Positions 1 through 10,272 are shown, numbered from the stretch's first letter. The stretch is DNA of 64,000 nucleotides from VFKE01 sp043758025 (GCA_043758025.1 JAYVOH010000098.1:1-64000); one strand, 5' to 3'. Notes: a model not told the origin generated them from the sequence alone. Program-made: numbers and translations.

Positions 1-1
1 C

Positions 2-3000
2 ACGATCGCCATCGGCAATGACTCCGCATTCGGCACCAGCGCCGTCACGATGTCCTCGGTGAAAATCCAGACTGCCGGCGGCGCCCGCACGGTCGCCAAC
101 GCCTTCACGGTCATCAAAAATCCGACGTTCCTCAACGCCGACGACCTCACCTTCAGCGGCACGGTCACGATGACCGCCAGCCGCACGTTCACGTTCAGCG
201 GCGCGGGTGTGGTCACCTTCGGCGGCACTGTGACCCAGGCCTCAGGCAGCCGGAAGCTGACGAAATCCGGCACCGGCACGCTGACGCTCAACGGCGCGAA
301 CACGTTCGTCGGCGGACTCATTGTGAACGCCGGCACGGTCATCCTCGGAACCAACACGGCCGCGGGCACTGGCACCTTCACGATGAGCACCGCCACCATC
401 CAGGCCGGCGGCGCGGCGCGCACCCTCGCCAACGCCGTCACCCTCCTGGGCAACACGACCTTCAGCGGCGCCTACGACCTGACCTTCACCGGCGCGACCG
501 TAGTGGCCGCCACGCGCACGCTCACCGTCAGCAACACGAGCACCACCTTCAGCGGCGTCATCAGCGGTGCGGGCGGACTGACGAAGGGCGGCTCCGGCGC
601 CCTCACGCTGGGCGGCGCTTCCGCGAACACCTTCGGCGGCAGCGTGACGGTGAATGACGGCACGCTCGTTTTCAACAAGACGGCGGGCGTGGATGCGATG
701 GCCGGCACGGTGCTGACCATCGGCGACGCGGCGGGCGCGGCCAATTCCGCCACCTTGCAGCTCAGCGCCTCGAATCAGATCCCTGACACCGCGGGCGTGA
801 CGGTCAACGCCGACGGCCAGCTCAATCTGCAAGGCTTCACCGATGCGATCGGCACGCTGACGATGAGCGGCGGCAGTGTGACCGGCACTGGCACCTCGCT
901 GCTCGTCCTCGGCGGCGATCTCACCGTGACCGCGACCGGAACGAATGTCGCACAGATCACCGCGAACGTCGGCCTCAACGCCAACCGCACTTTTACGATC
1001 AACGACAACGCCGTTTCCACGGACAACGACCTCGCCATTTCCGGCATCATTTCCACCGCCTTCGCGCTCACGAAGACCGGCGCGGGCACGCTGCTGTTGA
1101 GCGGCACCAACACCTTCAGCGGCGGCGTGAACGTCAACGCCGGCACGCTCTCCATGGACAACGCCGCCGCGCTCGGCACCGGCGCGGTGAACGTCGGCGA
1201 CACCGCCGGCACGAGCGGCGCGACTTTGCTCTTCAGCGCCACGGGAGGACGCACCGTGACGAACGCCATCGCCGTGCGCGCCGGCAGCAGCGGCACCGCG
1301 ACGCTCGGCGGCCTGAACACGGGCGGCGCGAACATTTTCGGCGGCAACATCACGCTCAACAAGTCCGTCACGCTCACTGCCGCAGCGGGCGGCGAGGTGG
1401 CCTTCAACGGCGTGATCTCCGGCGCGCTCTTCGGCCTGACGAAGATCGGCGCGGGCACCGTGCGCCTCGGCGGCGCAAACACCTACACCGGCCTGACCAC
1501 GATCAGCACGGGCACGCTGGCCTATGGTGCCAGCAACGTGATCGCCACCGGCAGCGTGACCGTGGATGGTGCGACCGCAGTGCTCGATCTCGGCGCGAGC
1601 CGCACCGACACCGTGGGCCAGGTCATTCTCGACAACGGCGGCGTCATCACCGGCAGCGGCACGTCCGCGCTCGGCAGCACCGCAGCGTTCGATGTGCGCA
1701 ACGGCTCCGTCGCCATCCCGCTCGGTGGCAGCGTCGCGCTGACGAAATCCACCAGCGGCACCGTCGTGCTCTCCGCGGCGAACACTTATACCGGCGCGAC
1801 CACGATCAGCGCGGGCACGCTCCAGCTCGGCGTCGCCAGCAGCATCCCATCCGCTTCCGCAGTCAGCGTCTCCGGCGGCGCGACGCTTGATCTCGGCGGC
1901 TTCAATCAAACCATCGGCTCGCTGGCCAGTGCGGGCACGGCGGCGCTCGGCGCGGCCACGCTCACGACGGGCGGCGACAATACCTCCACCACTTTTTCCG
2001 GCGTCATCGGCGGCACGGGCGGCCTGACAAAAAACGGCAGCGGCGTCTTCACTGTCAGCGGCACCAACACCTTCACCGGCGCGACCGCGATCAACGCGGG
2101 CACGCTCAAACTCGGCGCGGCGGGCGGCCTCCACAGCGCCACGGCGGTGAGCGTCGCGGGCGGGGCGACGTTCGATCTCAACAGTTTCTCCGCGACCGTC
2201 GGCTCGCTCGCCGGCGCGGGCAGCGTCACGCTCGGCAGCGGCGGGCTGAATACGGGTGGCAATAATTCAACCACGACCTTTTCGAACGCGATCAGCGGCA
2301 GCGGCGGGCTGACCAAAAGCGGCACCGGCACGCTCACGCTCACCGGCACCAACACCTTTACCGGTGCAGTTGCAGTCAACACCGGCACCCTGGCGCTCTC
2401 CGGCGCGTCCGGCCGCGCGGCCAGCGCGTCCGGTTTCACCATCGGCACCGGCGCGACGCTGACCCTCGACAGCAACGCGGGCGAAAACGCCGACCGCATC
2501 GGCAACGGCGCGGCAGTCACGTTCACCGGCGGCACGCTGCGCTTCCTCTCCGACGGCAACGGCTCGACGGAAACCGTCGGCGCGCTCAACGCCTCCGGCG
2601 GCGCATCCACCATCACAGTCACGCACAACGGCGCGGTCACGGACAGCACCTCGCTCACGTTCAGTTCGCTCGGCACCATCGCCGGCGGGGCGACCGTGAA
2701 TTTCACCGCCACGGGCGGCACCCTCGGCTCCACCACCACCGGCCCGCACATTTACATCGCCGGCCAGGCGAACGGGCTGCTCGGCGGCTGGGCGACGGTC
2801 GGCAGCAACTTCGCCGAATATTACATCGACGGCGTCCGCGCCTTCAGCAGCTACTACACCGGCAGCCTCGGCATCAACATCAACGACGCCGCAAAAATCC
2901 CGCAGTTGGGCAGCAGCTCGCCTTCCACCGCTTACACGCTGACCAATGCGGGAACGACGACCGATCTTGGCTTGAATCTCAACGACCTCGCCACCGTGGA

Positions 3001-6000
3001 TCTCGGCGCGGCGTCCACGCGCACGCTCAATCTCGCGGGCGGCGGCCTGATCAAAAGCACCGCCACCGCGACGACCATCTCCGGCGCCGGACGGCTCACC
3101 GCGGGCGGCACGGCTAGCGGCACGCTCTCGGTTTCGGTGGACACGGGCCACACGCTCACGATTTCATCGGTCATCATCAACAACGCCGGCGTGAACGGCA
3201 CCTACGGCGATGGCGACGACGGCGTGGTCTCGCTCTCGAAAGGCGACGCGGGCCTGCTCGTCCTCAGCGGCGCGAGCACCTTCGGCGGAAGCGTTTTCAT
3301 CAACGCGGGCACCGTGCAGATCGGCGCGGAAAACAATCTCGGCGCGTCGGCCAACGGCGTGATCTTCGGCGGCGGCACGCTCAGCGTCACCGCTGGCTTC
3401 ACCGCGGGCACGGGGAAAGTTCTCACCGTCAGTTCCGATCTCAGCGGCACGCTCGACATTGCCTCGGGGCAGACGCTCACGCTCGGCAACGCCAGCGACG
3501 TGCTCACCACCGGCAACACCGCGGGCGTGCTGCTCAAGGCCGGCGCGGGCGCGCTCGTGATCCAGGCGGCGAACCCCGCCTTCGACGGCACGATGCAAAT
3601 TGACGCGGGCAGCGTCGAGCTGCGCCACGCGCAGTCGCTCGGCGACTCGGTGAACCGCGGGCGCATCACGCTCAACGGCGGCACGCTCAAGCTGCGCAAC
3701 GACACGGGCACGAACTTCGCGAATGACGTGACCGTCGCCGCCAGCTCGACGGTGGATGTCGCGCGGCTGACCGGAACCACGCCCGCCGTCACGCACACGC
3801 TCGGCGCGCTTTCCATCGGCACCCAGACGCTCACGATCAGCGGCAGCAACGGCGCGGCGCTCACCTTCGGCGCGGTCACGCTCACCGGCGGTGCGACGTT
3901 CAATCCGACGACCGCGGATGCCACGCTCGCTGCGGTTTCCGGCATGTTTGGATTCACAAAAACCGGCGCCGGCACGCTCGTGCTCAACGGCGCGGGCAGC
4001 TACACGGGCACGGCGACGGTGAGCGTCGGCACGCTGCGCCTCGGCGTCGCAGGCGGTGTGGCCTCGACATCGGCGGTCAGCGTCGCCAGCGGCGCGACTT
4101 TCGATTTGAACAGCCTCAGCGCGACCATCGGATCGCTCACCGGCGCGGGCAGCGTCACCCTCGGCAGCGGCACGCTCACGACCGGCGGCGACAACACCAG
4201 CACGACTTTCTCCGGCGTCATCAGCGGCGGCGGCGGCCTCACAAAAACCGGCAGCGGCGTTTTCACCGTCAGCGGCACGAACACTTACTCGGGCATCACC
4301 AGCGTCAGCAGCGGCGTGCTCAGGCTCGGCAGCGCGGGCGGCGTGCCGTCTTCCTCCGCGCTCAGCGTCAGCGTCGCGATCGGCGCGACTTTTGATCTGA
4401 ACAATTTCAGCGCGACCATCGGCTCGCTCAGCGGCGCGGGCAGCGTCACGCTCGGCAGCGGCACACTCACCAGCGGCGGCGACAACACCTCGACCACCTT
4501 CTCCGGCGTCATCAGCGGCACCGGCGGCCTGACGAAAACTGGCACGGGCGCGCTCACGCTCTCCGGCGCGGACACCTTCACGGGCGCGGTCAACGTCAAC
4601 AACGGCGTCGTCATTGCCCAGGACTCCGCCGCGCTCGGCAGCACCGCGGGCGGCACGACCGTCGCCTCCGGCGCGGAGCTGCGAATCGCAGGCGGCATCG
4701 CCGTCGGCGCGGAGCCGCTGACGCTGAGCGGCAGCGGCACGGGCAGCGCGGGAGCGTTGCGAATCATCAGCGGCATCGCCTCGGCCGCGGGCAACATCAC
4801 GCTCGCGGCCGCGGCATCCATCGGCGCGGACGCCGGCCAGCTCACGCTCGGCGGCACGATCAGCGGCGGCACGAACACCCTGACCTTCACCGGCGCGGGC
4901 AACATCCAGGCCGACGGCATCATCAGCGGCAGCAGCGCCCTGGTGAAGAACGGCGCGGGCACGCTCAAGCTGACCGCGGCGAACACCTACACCGGCGCGA
5001 CGACGATCAATGCCGGCGCGGTCAATGTGCAGAACGGCGCGGCGTTTGGCGCGACCGGCGCGGGCGCGGTGACTCTGGTGAGCGGCGCGGCGATTCAGCT
5101 CAACAACGCCAGCGGCATCAATGTCGGCAACAAATCACTCACGCTCAACGGCACCGGCATCAGCGGCGCGGGCGCGATTGACAGCATCCTCGGACACCAT
5201 TCGTGGGCGGGCAGCATCACGCTCGCCACCGACACGACCATCGCCGTGGACGCCGACAGCCTCACGATTTCCGGCGTGATCGGCGAATCGGGCGGCGCGC
5301 GCGCGCTGACGAAGACCGGCGCGGGCACGCTCGTGTTCGTCGGCAGCAATTCCTACACCGGCGCGACGCTGATCAACGCCGGCATCCTTCAGCTCGGTTC
5401 CTCAGAGCGCATCGGCGACACCTCGGCGGTGCTCATCGCCGCGGGCGCGACACTTAATTTCAACGACTTCGATGAAACCGTCGGCTCGCTCGCGGGCGCG
5501 GGCACGGTTGATTTCGGCACGCTCCTCACCGCGTCGCTCAGCTCCGGCGGCGACAGCACCAGCACGACCTTTTCCGGCGTGCTCACCGGCACCGGCGACC
5601 TCATCAAGACCGGCAGCGGCACCCTGACGCTGAGCGGCGCGAACACCTTCACCGGCACCGTGTTCATCAACGGCGGCGTGCTCTCGATTGACAGCGACGC
5701 GCGGCTCGGCAACAGCGCCAACGCGCTCAACTTCGGCGGCGGCACACTCAAGCTGACCTCGGCGTTGACGATCAGCCGCGCCATCACCCTGAGCAGCGGC
5801 GGAACCGTGGACACCGCTGGCGTGAATTCCACCATCAGCAGCGCGATCGGCGGCGTCGGTTCGTTCACCAAGTCGGGCGCGGGCACGCTGAGCCTGACCA
5901 CGGCGAATAGCTACACCGGCGACACCACCGTGAGCACTGGCACGCTAAGCATCGGCTCCAGTGGCGCGATCGTAAGCGCGAACGTGGGCGTCAGCAGCGG

Positions 6001-8131
6001 CGCGACGCTTTCCATTGTCAGCGGCGGCACGATTCCCACCACCACCGCGCTGACCACGGACGGCACGGTGAATTTCAACAGCGCGACCGCCACCATCGCC
6101 TCGCTCAGCGGCGCGGGCACCGGCGTGCTCACCCTCAACAGCACCACCCTCACCGTCAGCAGCGGCAGCTACGCCGGCGTGGTGCAAAACGGCGCCAGCA
6201 CGGGCAGCCTGACCAAGACCAGCACCGGCACCTCGACGCTCACCGGGGCGAACACTTACACCGGCGCGACGACCGTGAACCTCGGCACTCTGGCCCTGGG
6301 CACCGGCGGGTCGCTCGGAGGGACAGCCGTGACCGTCGGCAGTGGCACCACTCCGACCGCCACGGCGGGCAACGCCACCTTGCAGATCAATGGAAACTAT
6401 ACCATCGGCACCACCTCCCTGGGCGGCCTCACCATCAAGGGCGGCAACACCGGCGGCACGCCTTTGGGCCAGGGAACGCTGAGCTTGCAGGATACGACGA
6501 TCAACACCCTGACTCTGGCCAACACCTCGGCCACCACGAACCTGACCCTCGGCGGCACCGCTGGAAATCCCTCCCTCCTGAGCTTCGACCTGGGCAACTC
6601 CTCCACCGACCTCATCGCCGTCGGAAAAAAACTGACGCTCAACGCAGGTGGCGCAGTCATCAGCCTTAACCAGCTTGCCGGCACCAACATCGCCAACGGA
6701 ACCTACACCCTGCTGAGCTTCACGGCCTTTGGCAGTGCTCCAGCGGGCGCATTCAGCCTGGCCGCCGGCAGCACGGTCTTCGGCGGTCACGCGTTTTCGT
6801 TGAGCGCTTATTCGAGCAGTTCCACAATCGAGTCGCTGATCGTCACCTCCAATGTCATTCCACCCATTGCCTACTGGACCGGGAGCCAGGACACATTTTG
6901 GAATTCTTTTGGCATCAGCCAGGTGAATACGAACTTCAGCACGGATGCCGCTGGCACCACGAATCCCAACCAGCTTCCAGGAAGCATCACGGATGTTTTC
7001 TTCACCGCCAACAGCGCCGCCAACCTCTCCACGACGCTCGGTTTGGACTTTTCCATCAAGAGTCTGACCTTCACCGGCACCGGCACCACGGCAGCTTCCA
7101 GCTCCGTGACCATCGGCGGCGCGAACACGCTCACGCTGGGCACCGGCGGCATCACGGTTCAGACCGGCTCCGCCGCCCACACCATCAGCAGCAACGTGGC
7201 CCTTGGCGTGGCCCAGTTCTGGACCAACAACAGCGGCAGCCTCCTGACCGTGAGCGGCAACGTCAGCAACAGCACTTACCTTCTCACCGTGGCCGGCAGC
7301 GGCAGCACCACCATTTCCGGCATCATCGGCAGTGGCAGCGGTGGCCTGACGAAGACCGGCGCAGGCACGCTCACGCTCTCCGGGCTGAACACTTACACCG
7401 GGGCGACGTCAATCACCGGCGGCACGCTGCAAGCCGGCGTCGCGGGCGTGGGCCAGACCGGCGCCGGAGTGACTACCGTGGGCGATGGCACGAATGCGGC
7501 GACACTTGCCGGAACCGGCACCATCAGCGGCACAGTCAATGCCACCAATCACATCATTCGTGGTGTCGCCTCATTAAAGCCTGGGGACAGCGGCGGCAAT
7601 CTCAACGGTGCCTTGACCTTTAATGGCAACCTCAACCTCAACAACAATTCGCAGACGATTCTCCAGATCACCACCCGCACCGCCACCGCCGGGACATTCG
7701 GCGGCAACCCTGTCGGCTCCGCCGCCTACATCGCCTACCTCGCCGCCAACGTCGCCACCTGGAACAGCGCCACGCCCGGCAACCATGACAGCATCACCGT
7801 CAACGGCACGATAACCCTCGGCACTAACGCCGCGGGATTGATTCAGGTGCTGGACAACGGCTACGTCAGCCAAGCTCTACTTGGCGACGTCTATGATTTG
7901 CTGGACTGGAACAGCATCGTTGTGGGCAGTTTCAATTCGGGAACCACCATCCGCTCCGGTGGTGCCGGCGGTGGCGATCTCTTTCTGCCCGACCTCTCGG
8001 CGCGAGGACTCGGTTGGGACGTGCGCCACTTCACTAGTTCTGGAGTTCTCGTCGTAGTGCCGGAGCCGTCACGCGCAGTTATGATCTCGGCGGGGCTGGC
8101 TGCACTTTTGCTGCGCCGGAAAAGGCGCTGA
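2..8131 (+). CDS. giant beta-strand repeat surface protein with PEP-CTERM signal (5' partial)
   Basis: The frame is open from base 2, so the true start lies upstream of the window; at least 2,700 residues are present. Almost the whole length consists of imperfect units of about 30-60 residues built around glycine, threonine and serine, with recurring cores such as 'LTKTGAGTLTLSG', 'NTYTGATTI' and 'AGTLQLG'. These match the autotransporter-associated beta-strand (PATR) repeat, which folds as a right-handed beta-solenoid. The last residues carry the PEP-CTERM pattern: a 'VPEPS' motif, a hydrophobic stretch and a basic end (LLLRRKRR). In that family the tail directs export and sorting to the envelope by an exosortase. 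No beta-barrel translocator is visible, so this is not a classical autotransporter. Role inferred: adhesin or extracellular matrix protein. The exosortase gene is not in the window. Confidence 0.88.
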   Translation, partial: TIAIGNDSAFGTSAVTMSSVKIQTAGGARTVANAFTVIKNPTFLNADDLTFSGTVTMTASRTFTFSGAGVVTFGGTVTQASGSRKLTKSGTGTLTLNGANTFVGGLIVNAGTVILGTNTAAGTGTFTMSTATIQAGGAARTLANAVTLLGNTTFSGAYDLTFTGATVVAATRTLTVSNTSTTFSGVISGAGGLTKGGSGALTLGGASANTFGGSVTVNDGTLVFNKTAGVDAMAGTVLTIGDAAGAANSATLQLSASNQIPDTAGVTVNADGQLNLQGFTDAIGTLTMSGGSVTGTGTSLLVLGGDLTVTATGTNVAQITANVGLNANRTFTINDNAVSTDNDLAISGIISTAFALTKTGAGTLLLSGTNTFSGGVNVNAGTLSMDNAAALGTGAVNVGDTAGTSGATLLFSATGGRTVTNAIAVRAGSSGTATLGGLNTGGANIFGGNITLNKSVTLTAAAGGEVAFNGVISGALFGLTKIGAGTVRLGGANTYTGLTTISTGTLAYGASNVIATGSVTVDGATAVLDLGASRTDTVGQVILDNGGVITGSGTSALGSTAAFDVRNGSVAIPLGGSVALTKSTSGTVVLSAANTYTGATTISAGTLQLGVASSIPSASAVSVSGGATLDLGGFNQTIGSLASAGTAALGAATLTTGGDNTSTTFSGVIGGTGGLTKNGSGVFTVSGTNTFTGATAINAGTLKLGAAGGLHSATAVSVAGGATFDLNSFSATVGSLAGAGSVTLGSGGLNTGGNNSTTTFSNAISGSGGLTKSGTGTLTLTGTNTFTGAVAVNTGTLALSGASGRAASASGFTIGTGATLTLDSNAGENADRIGNGAAVTFTGGTLRFLSDGNGSTETVGALNASGGASTITVTHNGAVTDSTSLTFSSLGTIAGGATVNFTATGGTLGSTTTGPHIYIAGQANGLLGGWATVGSNFAEYYIDGVRAFSSYYTGSLGININDAAKIPQLGSSSPSTAYTLTNAGTTTDLGLNLNDLATVDLGAASTRTLNLAGGGLIKSTATATTISGAGRLTAGGTASGTLSVSVDTGHTLTISSVIINNAGVNGTYGDGDDGVVSLSKGDAGLLVLSGASTFGGSVFINAGTVQIGAENNLGASANGVIFGGGTLSVTAGFTAGTGKVLTVSSDLSGTLDIASGQTLTLGNASDVLTTGNTAGVLLKAGAGALVIQAANPAFDGTMQIDAGSVELRHAQSLGDSVNRGRITLNGGTLKLRNDTGTNFANDVTVAASSTVDVARLTGTTPAVTHTLGALSIGTQTLTISGSNGAALTFGAVTLTGGATFNPTTADATLAAVSGMFGFTKTGAGTLVLNGAGSYTGTATVSVGTLRLGVAGGVASTSAVSVASGATFDLNSLSATIGSLTGAGSVTLGSGTLTTGGDNTSTTFSGVISGGGGLTKTGSGVFTVSGTNTYSGITSVSSGVLRLGSAGGVPSSSALSVSVAIGATFDLNNFSATIGSLSGAGSVTLGSGTLTSGGDNTSTTFSGVISGTGGLTKTGTGALTLSGADTFTGAVNVNNGVVIAQDSAALGSTAGGTTVASGAELRIAGGIAVGAEPLTLSGSGTGSAGALRIISGIASAAGNITLAAAASIGADAGQLTLGGTISGGTNTLTFTGAGNIQADGIISGSSALVKNGAGTLKLTAANTYTGATTINAGAVNVQNGAAFGATGAGAVTLVSGAAIQLNNASGINVGNKSLTLNGTGISGAGAIDSILGHHSWAGSITLATDTTIAVDADSLTISGVIGESGGARALTKTGAGTLVFVGSNSYTGATLINAGILQLGSSERIGDTSAVLIAAGATLNFNDFDETVGSLAGAGTVDFGTLLTASLSSGGDSTSTTFSGVLTGTGDLIKTGSGTLTLSGANTFTGTVFINGGVLSIDSDARLGNSANALNFGGGTLKLTSALTISRAITLSSGGTVDTAGVNSTISSAIGGVGSFTKSGAGTLSLTTANSYTGDTTVSTGTLSIGSSGAIVSANVGVSSGATLSIVSGGTIPTTTALTTDGTVNFNSATATIASLSGAGTGVLTLNSTTLTVSSGSYAGVVQNGASTGSLTKTSTGTSTLTGANTYTGATTVNLGTLALGTGGSLGGTAVTVGSGTTPTATAGNATLQINGNYTIGTTSLGGLTIKGGNTGGTPLGQGTLSLQDTTINTLTLANTSATTNLTLGGTAGNPSLLSFDLGNSSTDLIAVGKKLTLNAGGAVISLNQLAGTNIANGTYTLLSFTAFGSAPAGAFSLAAGSTVFGGHAFSLSAYSSSSTIESLIVTSNVIPPIAYWTGSQDTFWNSFGISQVNTNFSTDAAGTTNPNQLPGSITDVFFTANSAANLSTTLGLDFSIKSLTFTGTGTTAASSSVTIGGANTLTLGTGGITVQTGSAAHTISSNVALGVAQFWTNNSGSLLTVSGNVSNSTYLLTVAGSGSTTISGIIGSGSGGLTKTGAGTLTLSGLNTYTGATSITGGTLQAGVAGVGQTGAGVTTVGDGTNAATLAGTGTISGTVNATNHIIRGVASLKPGDSGGNLNGALTFNGNLNLNNNSQTILQITTRTATAGTFGGNPVGSAAYIAYLAANVATWNSATPGNHDSITVNGTITLGTNAAGLIQVLDNGYVSQALLGDVYDLLDWNSIVVGSFNSGTTIRSGGAGGGDLFLPDLSARGLGWDVRHFTSSGVLVVVPEPSRAVMISAGLAALLLRRKRR

Positions 8132-8133
8132 AC
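8110..8133 (+). repeat. copy 1 of a 24-bp direct repeat (3' end of the PEP-CTERM gene)
   Basis: These 24 bases encode the last residues (RRKRR), the stop codon and two bases beyond it. An identical 24-base string is found at 11102-11125. The two copies bracket the whole restriction/methylase block. They could be the two ends of an insertion targeted to this gene's 3' end, or the upper copy could be a leftover tail of another PEP-CTERM gene. Confidence 0.75.
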
Positions 8134-8188
8134 AAATATTTAGCGCCCATCTCGCCGAAGATGGATGCGGCGCTTGCGGAGTATACTT

Positions 8189-8905
8189 TCAGTTTGCAGT
8201 CCGAACTTTCTTTGGCGCACCGCCTCGATACCCGCTCGGTGCCTCCAGCAGCCGCATTTGAGGGTCCACGTGACCTTTCCGTTGCGCCACATTCTGTAGA
8301 GAGTTCTGCTCGACGTCTTCATTGCCCCATTGATGCCAACCTAGACGCTTGAAACGAGCGAACAATTCGAGAAAAGGGCCTGGCGAACATGATTCAATGA
8401 TGTCGTAGATCTCGTCCGGCTTCCGGCTGTGCTCACGTTTGCGCGTTGCCAGCATATTCACCTGTGTCCGCCCCGGCTTGAGCGTCCTCATTGATCCACG
8501 CACACCGAACAAAATCAGTTCAGTGACATTGCGGAAATAAAATCCAACTCCCCGACCATCAGGCCCGCCGTCTTTCCGCACCTTAAACCAGACCACGTTT
8601 GATTTGTAGGTGAACCCCCACGCTTTCATCACTTGAAGACCTTCTTGCAACAAGGCATTGGGAACCCACAAGTAGAGATGAGACTGAGCGGCAGCGAGTT
8701 TCCCGATGGGAAGATCCATGATCTCTTGGAGTTCCATGGTCGGATAGCGAAGCAGCCGCCGATGCTCTGGCGCGACCTTGCCTGTGGAATTCTGAAAGCG
8801 CCAAGGCGGGTCTGCCACGATTGTGGAATATCGGCCTTCGACCTTCTGAAGAAGATCTTCGGCGGGGGCAGGCTCAGGCGAGTGGATGCTAACAATCTTC
8901 GACAT
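8189..8905 (-). CDS. MT-A70 family DNA adenine N6-methyltransferase
   Basis: The 238-residue product carries the catalytic DPPW tetrad at residues 32-35, followed by an aromatic-rich core (for example 'HLYLWVPNALL', 'GRTQVNMLATRKREHSRKPDE' region) typical of MT-A70 enzymes, which transfer a methyl group from S-adenosylmethionine to the N6 of adenine. The chosen ATG at 8905 gives a start beginning MSKIVSIHSP; the longer open frame has no better start. It overlaps the 3' end of the upstream endonuclease gene by 17 bases, so the two are probably co-transcribed and translationally linked. By pairing with a BglII/BstYI-like nuclease it is inferred to protect the same site, perhaps a GATC-containing one. 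A phage-type or regulatory methylase is the alternative. Confidence 0.88.
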   Translation of the reverse strand: MSKIVSIHSPEPAPAEDLLQKVEGRYSTIVADPPWRFQNSTGKVAPEHRRLLRYPTMELQEIMDLPIGKLAAAQSHLYLWVPNALLQEGLQVMKAWGFTYKSNVVWFKVRKDGGPDGRGVGFYFRNVTELILFGVRGSMRTLKPGRTQVNMLATRKREHSRKPDEIYDIIESCSPGPFLELFARFKRLGWHQWGNEDVEQNSLQNVAQRKGHVDPQMRLLEAPSGYRGGAPKKVRTAN

Positions 8906-9515
8906 AAAGTTTTGAGGTGATTCCAAAGACAATGATCGGGCATCCACCACCACCGCCGCCTTCGATGCGCGGCAGAAGTTTACTCATGTGAGTCGTCGAT
9001 GCCCCAAACGATTCCCCGCGCCCAAGTTTAGCGACGACACTTTGAAGCTCATCACAGCGCGTGATGATGATCCCCACCGAGACGGTGCGAAGTTCAAACA
9101 GCAGCCGGAAATTATTGAGGTCCCGATCATAAAATGGATCCTTGTTGTTCCATTCAATTTCTAGAGCGACACGATTCTTGAAGCAATCGACCTTGTGCGT
9201 TGGACTCTTAAACTCTGACTCATCCACAACAATCTTCGTGTCGAAGTGGCGTTCCGCCCATCCTTTCTTCTCAAACTCGCTGTCGATCCAGCCAGCCACA
9301 TCGCTCTTCCGACCTCCACCGACAGCAATGGCGCTTTTTAGCAACCGGAAGCGACCGAGCACATCATAAATGTCCGCGCATTGGTCTGAGAAATCAGCCT
9401 GCAGAATCGCCGACGCGTGTCTCCACTCATGGAGTTCATAATTCTCGCGGATAAATTCTGGAAAGTCTTCAAGTGCCACCGCGTGAGTTTTGCATCTTAC
9501 GGTGCGGAGCGCCAC
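8889..9515 (-). CDS. BglII/BstYI-like type II restriction endonuclease
   Basis: About 208 residues. The arrangement resembles the BglII/BstYI family: 'KKGWAERHFDTKIVVDESEF', then 'DCFKNRVALEIEWNNKDPFYDRDLNNFRLLFEL', then 'VSVGIIITR', ending with a hydrophobic 'CPIIVFGI'. The acidic ExEW segment with the following K and D is the likely metal-binding active site of the PD-(D/E)xK fold. Family members cut AGATCT or RGATCY; the target here cannot be read from sequence. No ATG lies in the N-terminal part; the GTG at 9515 is the longest start, and another GTG at 9479 is possible. The last 17 bases overlap the methylase start. Gene order nuclease then methylase fits a compact R-M operon. Confidence 0.78.
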   Translation of the reverse strand: MALRTVRCKTHAVALEDFPEFIRENYELHEWRHASAILQADFSDQCADIYDVLGRFRLLKSAIAVGGGRKSDVAGWIDSEFEKKGWAERHFDTKIVVDESEFKSPTHKVDCFKNRVALEIEWNNKDPFYDRDLNNFRLLFELRTVSVGIIITRCDELQSVVAKLGRGESFGASTTHMSKLLPRIEGGGGGGCPIIVFGITSKLYVEDC

Positions 9516-9616
9516 AAGAAATCATTATTCAGGTCAATCAGGTGGGCAAGGTGGGTCGTCACGACATCAATGCCAATCCACTGTCGCTTGAGCTTGTGCC
9601 GTTTACAGCGAACGAA

Positions 9617-10243
9617 TCACGTGCCCCGTGACTGCGCGTCTTTGCGGCCTCGCTCGACCATCGAAGGCAGGACATACATAAAAAGCCCAAGTGCCTTAGT
9701 AAAGTCGATACACTTCTTCGCATCTTCCTCCGTGGGAAGCGCAGCATCCTCATCGGCGTGACGCTCATTATTCGCATCAAGTCTTACATCATGGGCCCAA
9801 AGAGCCATCTCATCCGTGATGAGGCCTGCTGCCTTCGCGTCGTTGATTCTTTTGTTCAATGATCCTTCCTTCAACCCCTTCTGCTTTAGCATTGCATCCA
9901 CGCTTGATGCACAAAGCATAATGGCACCGGATGGTGAGTGAAGACATTCGATCGCTTGGTTGAGAAATGATTCAGCCTTCGCGGGCAGGCCTTCCTGAAT
10001 TGCTTCCTGCCCTGGGAAAATCTCTGAAAGCGGATGTTCGTCGCTAAATGCCCATCCCAGCACAGCGCCGCCACATTTTGAGCAGACATAGACACGCCAC
10101 GATCTCGCCGAGGTTTGGTTGGAGTTATTAGTAGCAAAACGATGCACACTCTTGAGATAAGGGTTTGCGATGCTGCAATGCGGACATCGCGCAAGATTCA
10201 ATGCATCGTCCGAAAGGCGGGTTGATGTCGAAGGGCGAGCCAT
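9617..10243 (-). CDS. DUF4145-like protein with N-terminal zinc ribbon
   Basis: A 208-residue protein starting MARPSTSTRL at the ATG at 10243. The N-terminus has two paired cysteine knuckles, CPHC and CSKC, about 35 residues apart, forming a likely zinc ribbon. The middle and C-terminal part is helical and includes 'AKAESFLNQAIECLHSPSGAIMLCASSVDAMLKQKG', 'SLNKRINDAKAAGLI' and 'HDVRLDANNERHADEDA', the layout of DUF4145, a HEPN-related domain often found in or beside restriction systems. It lies between the nuclease gene and a truncated methylase on the same strand. No catalytic role can be assigned; a nucleic-acid-binding or RNase-like HEPN function is an inference from family and place. Confidence 0.68.
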   Translation of the reverse strand: MARPSTSTRLSDDALNLARCPHCSIANPYLKSVHRFATNNSNQTSARSWRVYVCSKCGGAVLGWAFSDEHPLSEIFPGQEAIQEGLPAKAESFLNQAIECLHSPSGAIMLCASSVDAMLKQKGLKEGSLNKRINDAKAAGLITDEMALWAHDVRLDANNERHADEDAALPTEEDAKKCIDFTKALGLFMYVLPSMVERGRKDAQSRGT

Positions 10244-10272
10244 AATCAATAGATTTTGAATTTCGTAGCACT

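Noticed and set aside
242..7873. Many long open frames antisense to, or out of frame with, the giant repeat gene (up to 630 codons)
   Set aside because: They mirror the GC-rich periodic sequence of the repeat gene, have strongly biased residues (Arg/Ala/Gly/Glu or Pro/Val/Ser) and no domain. They are shadows.
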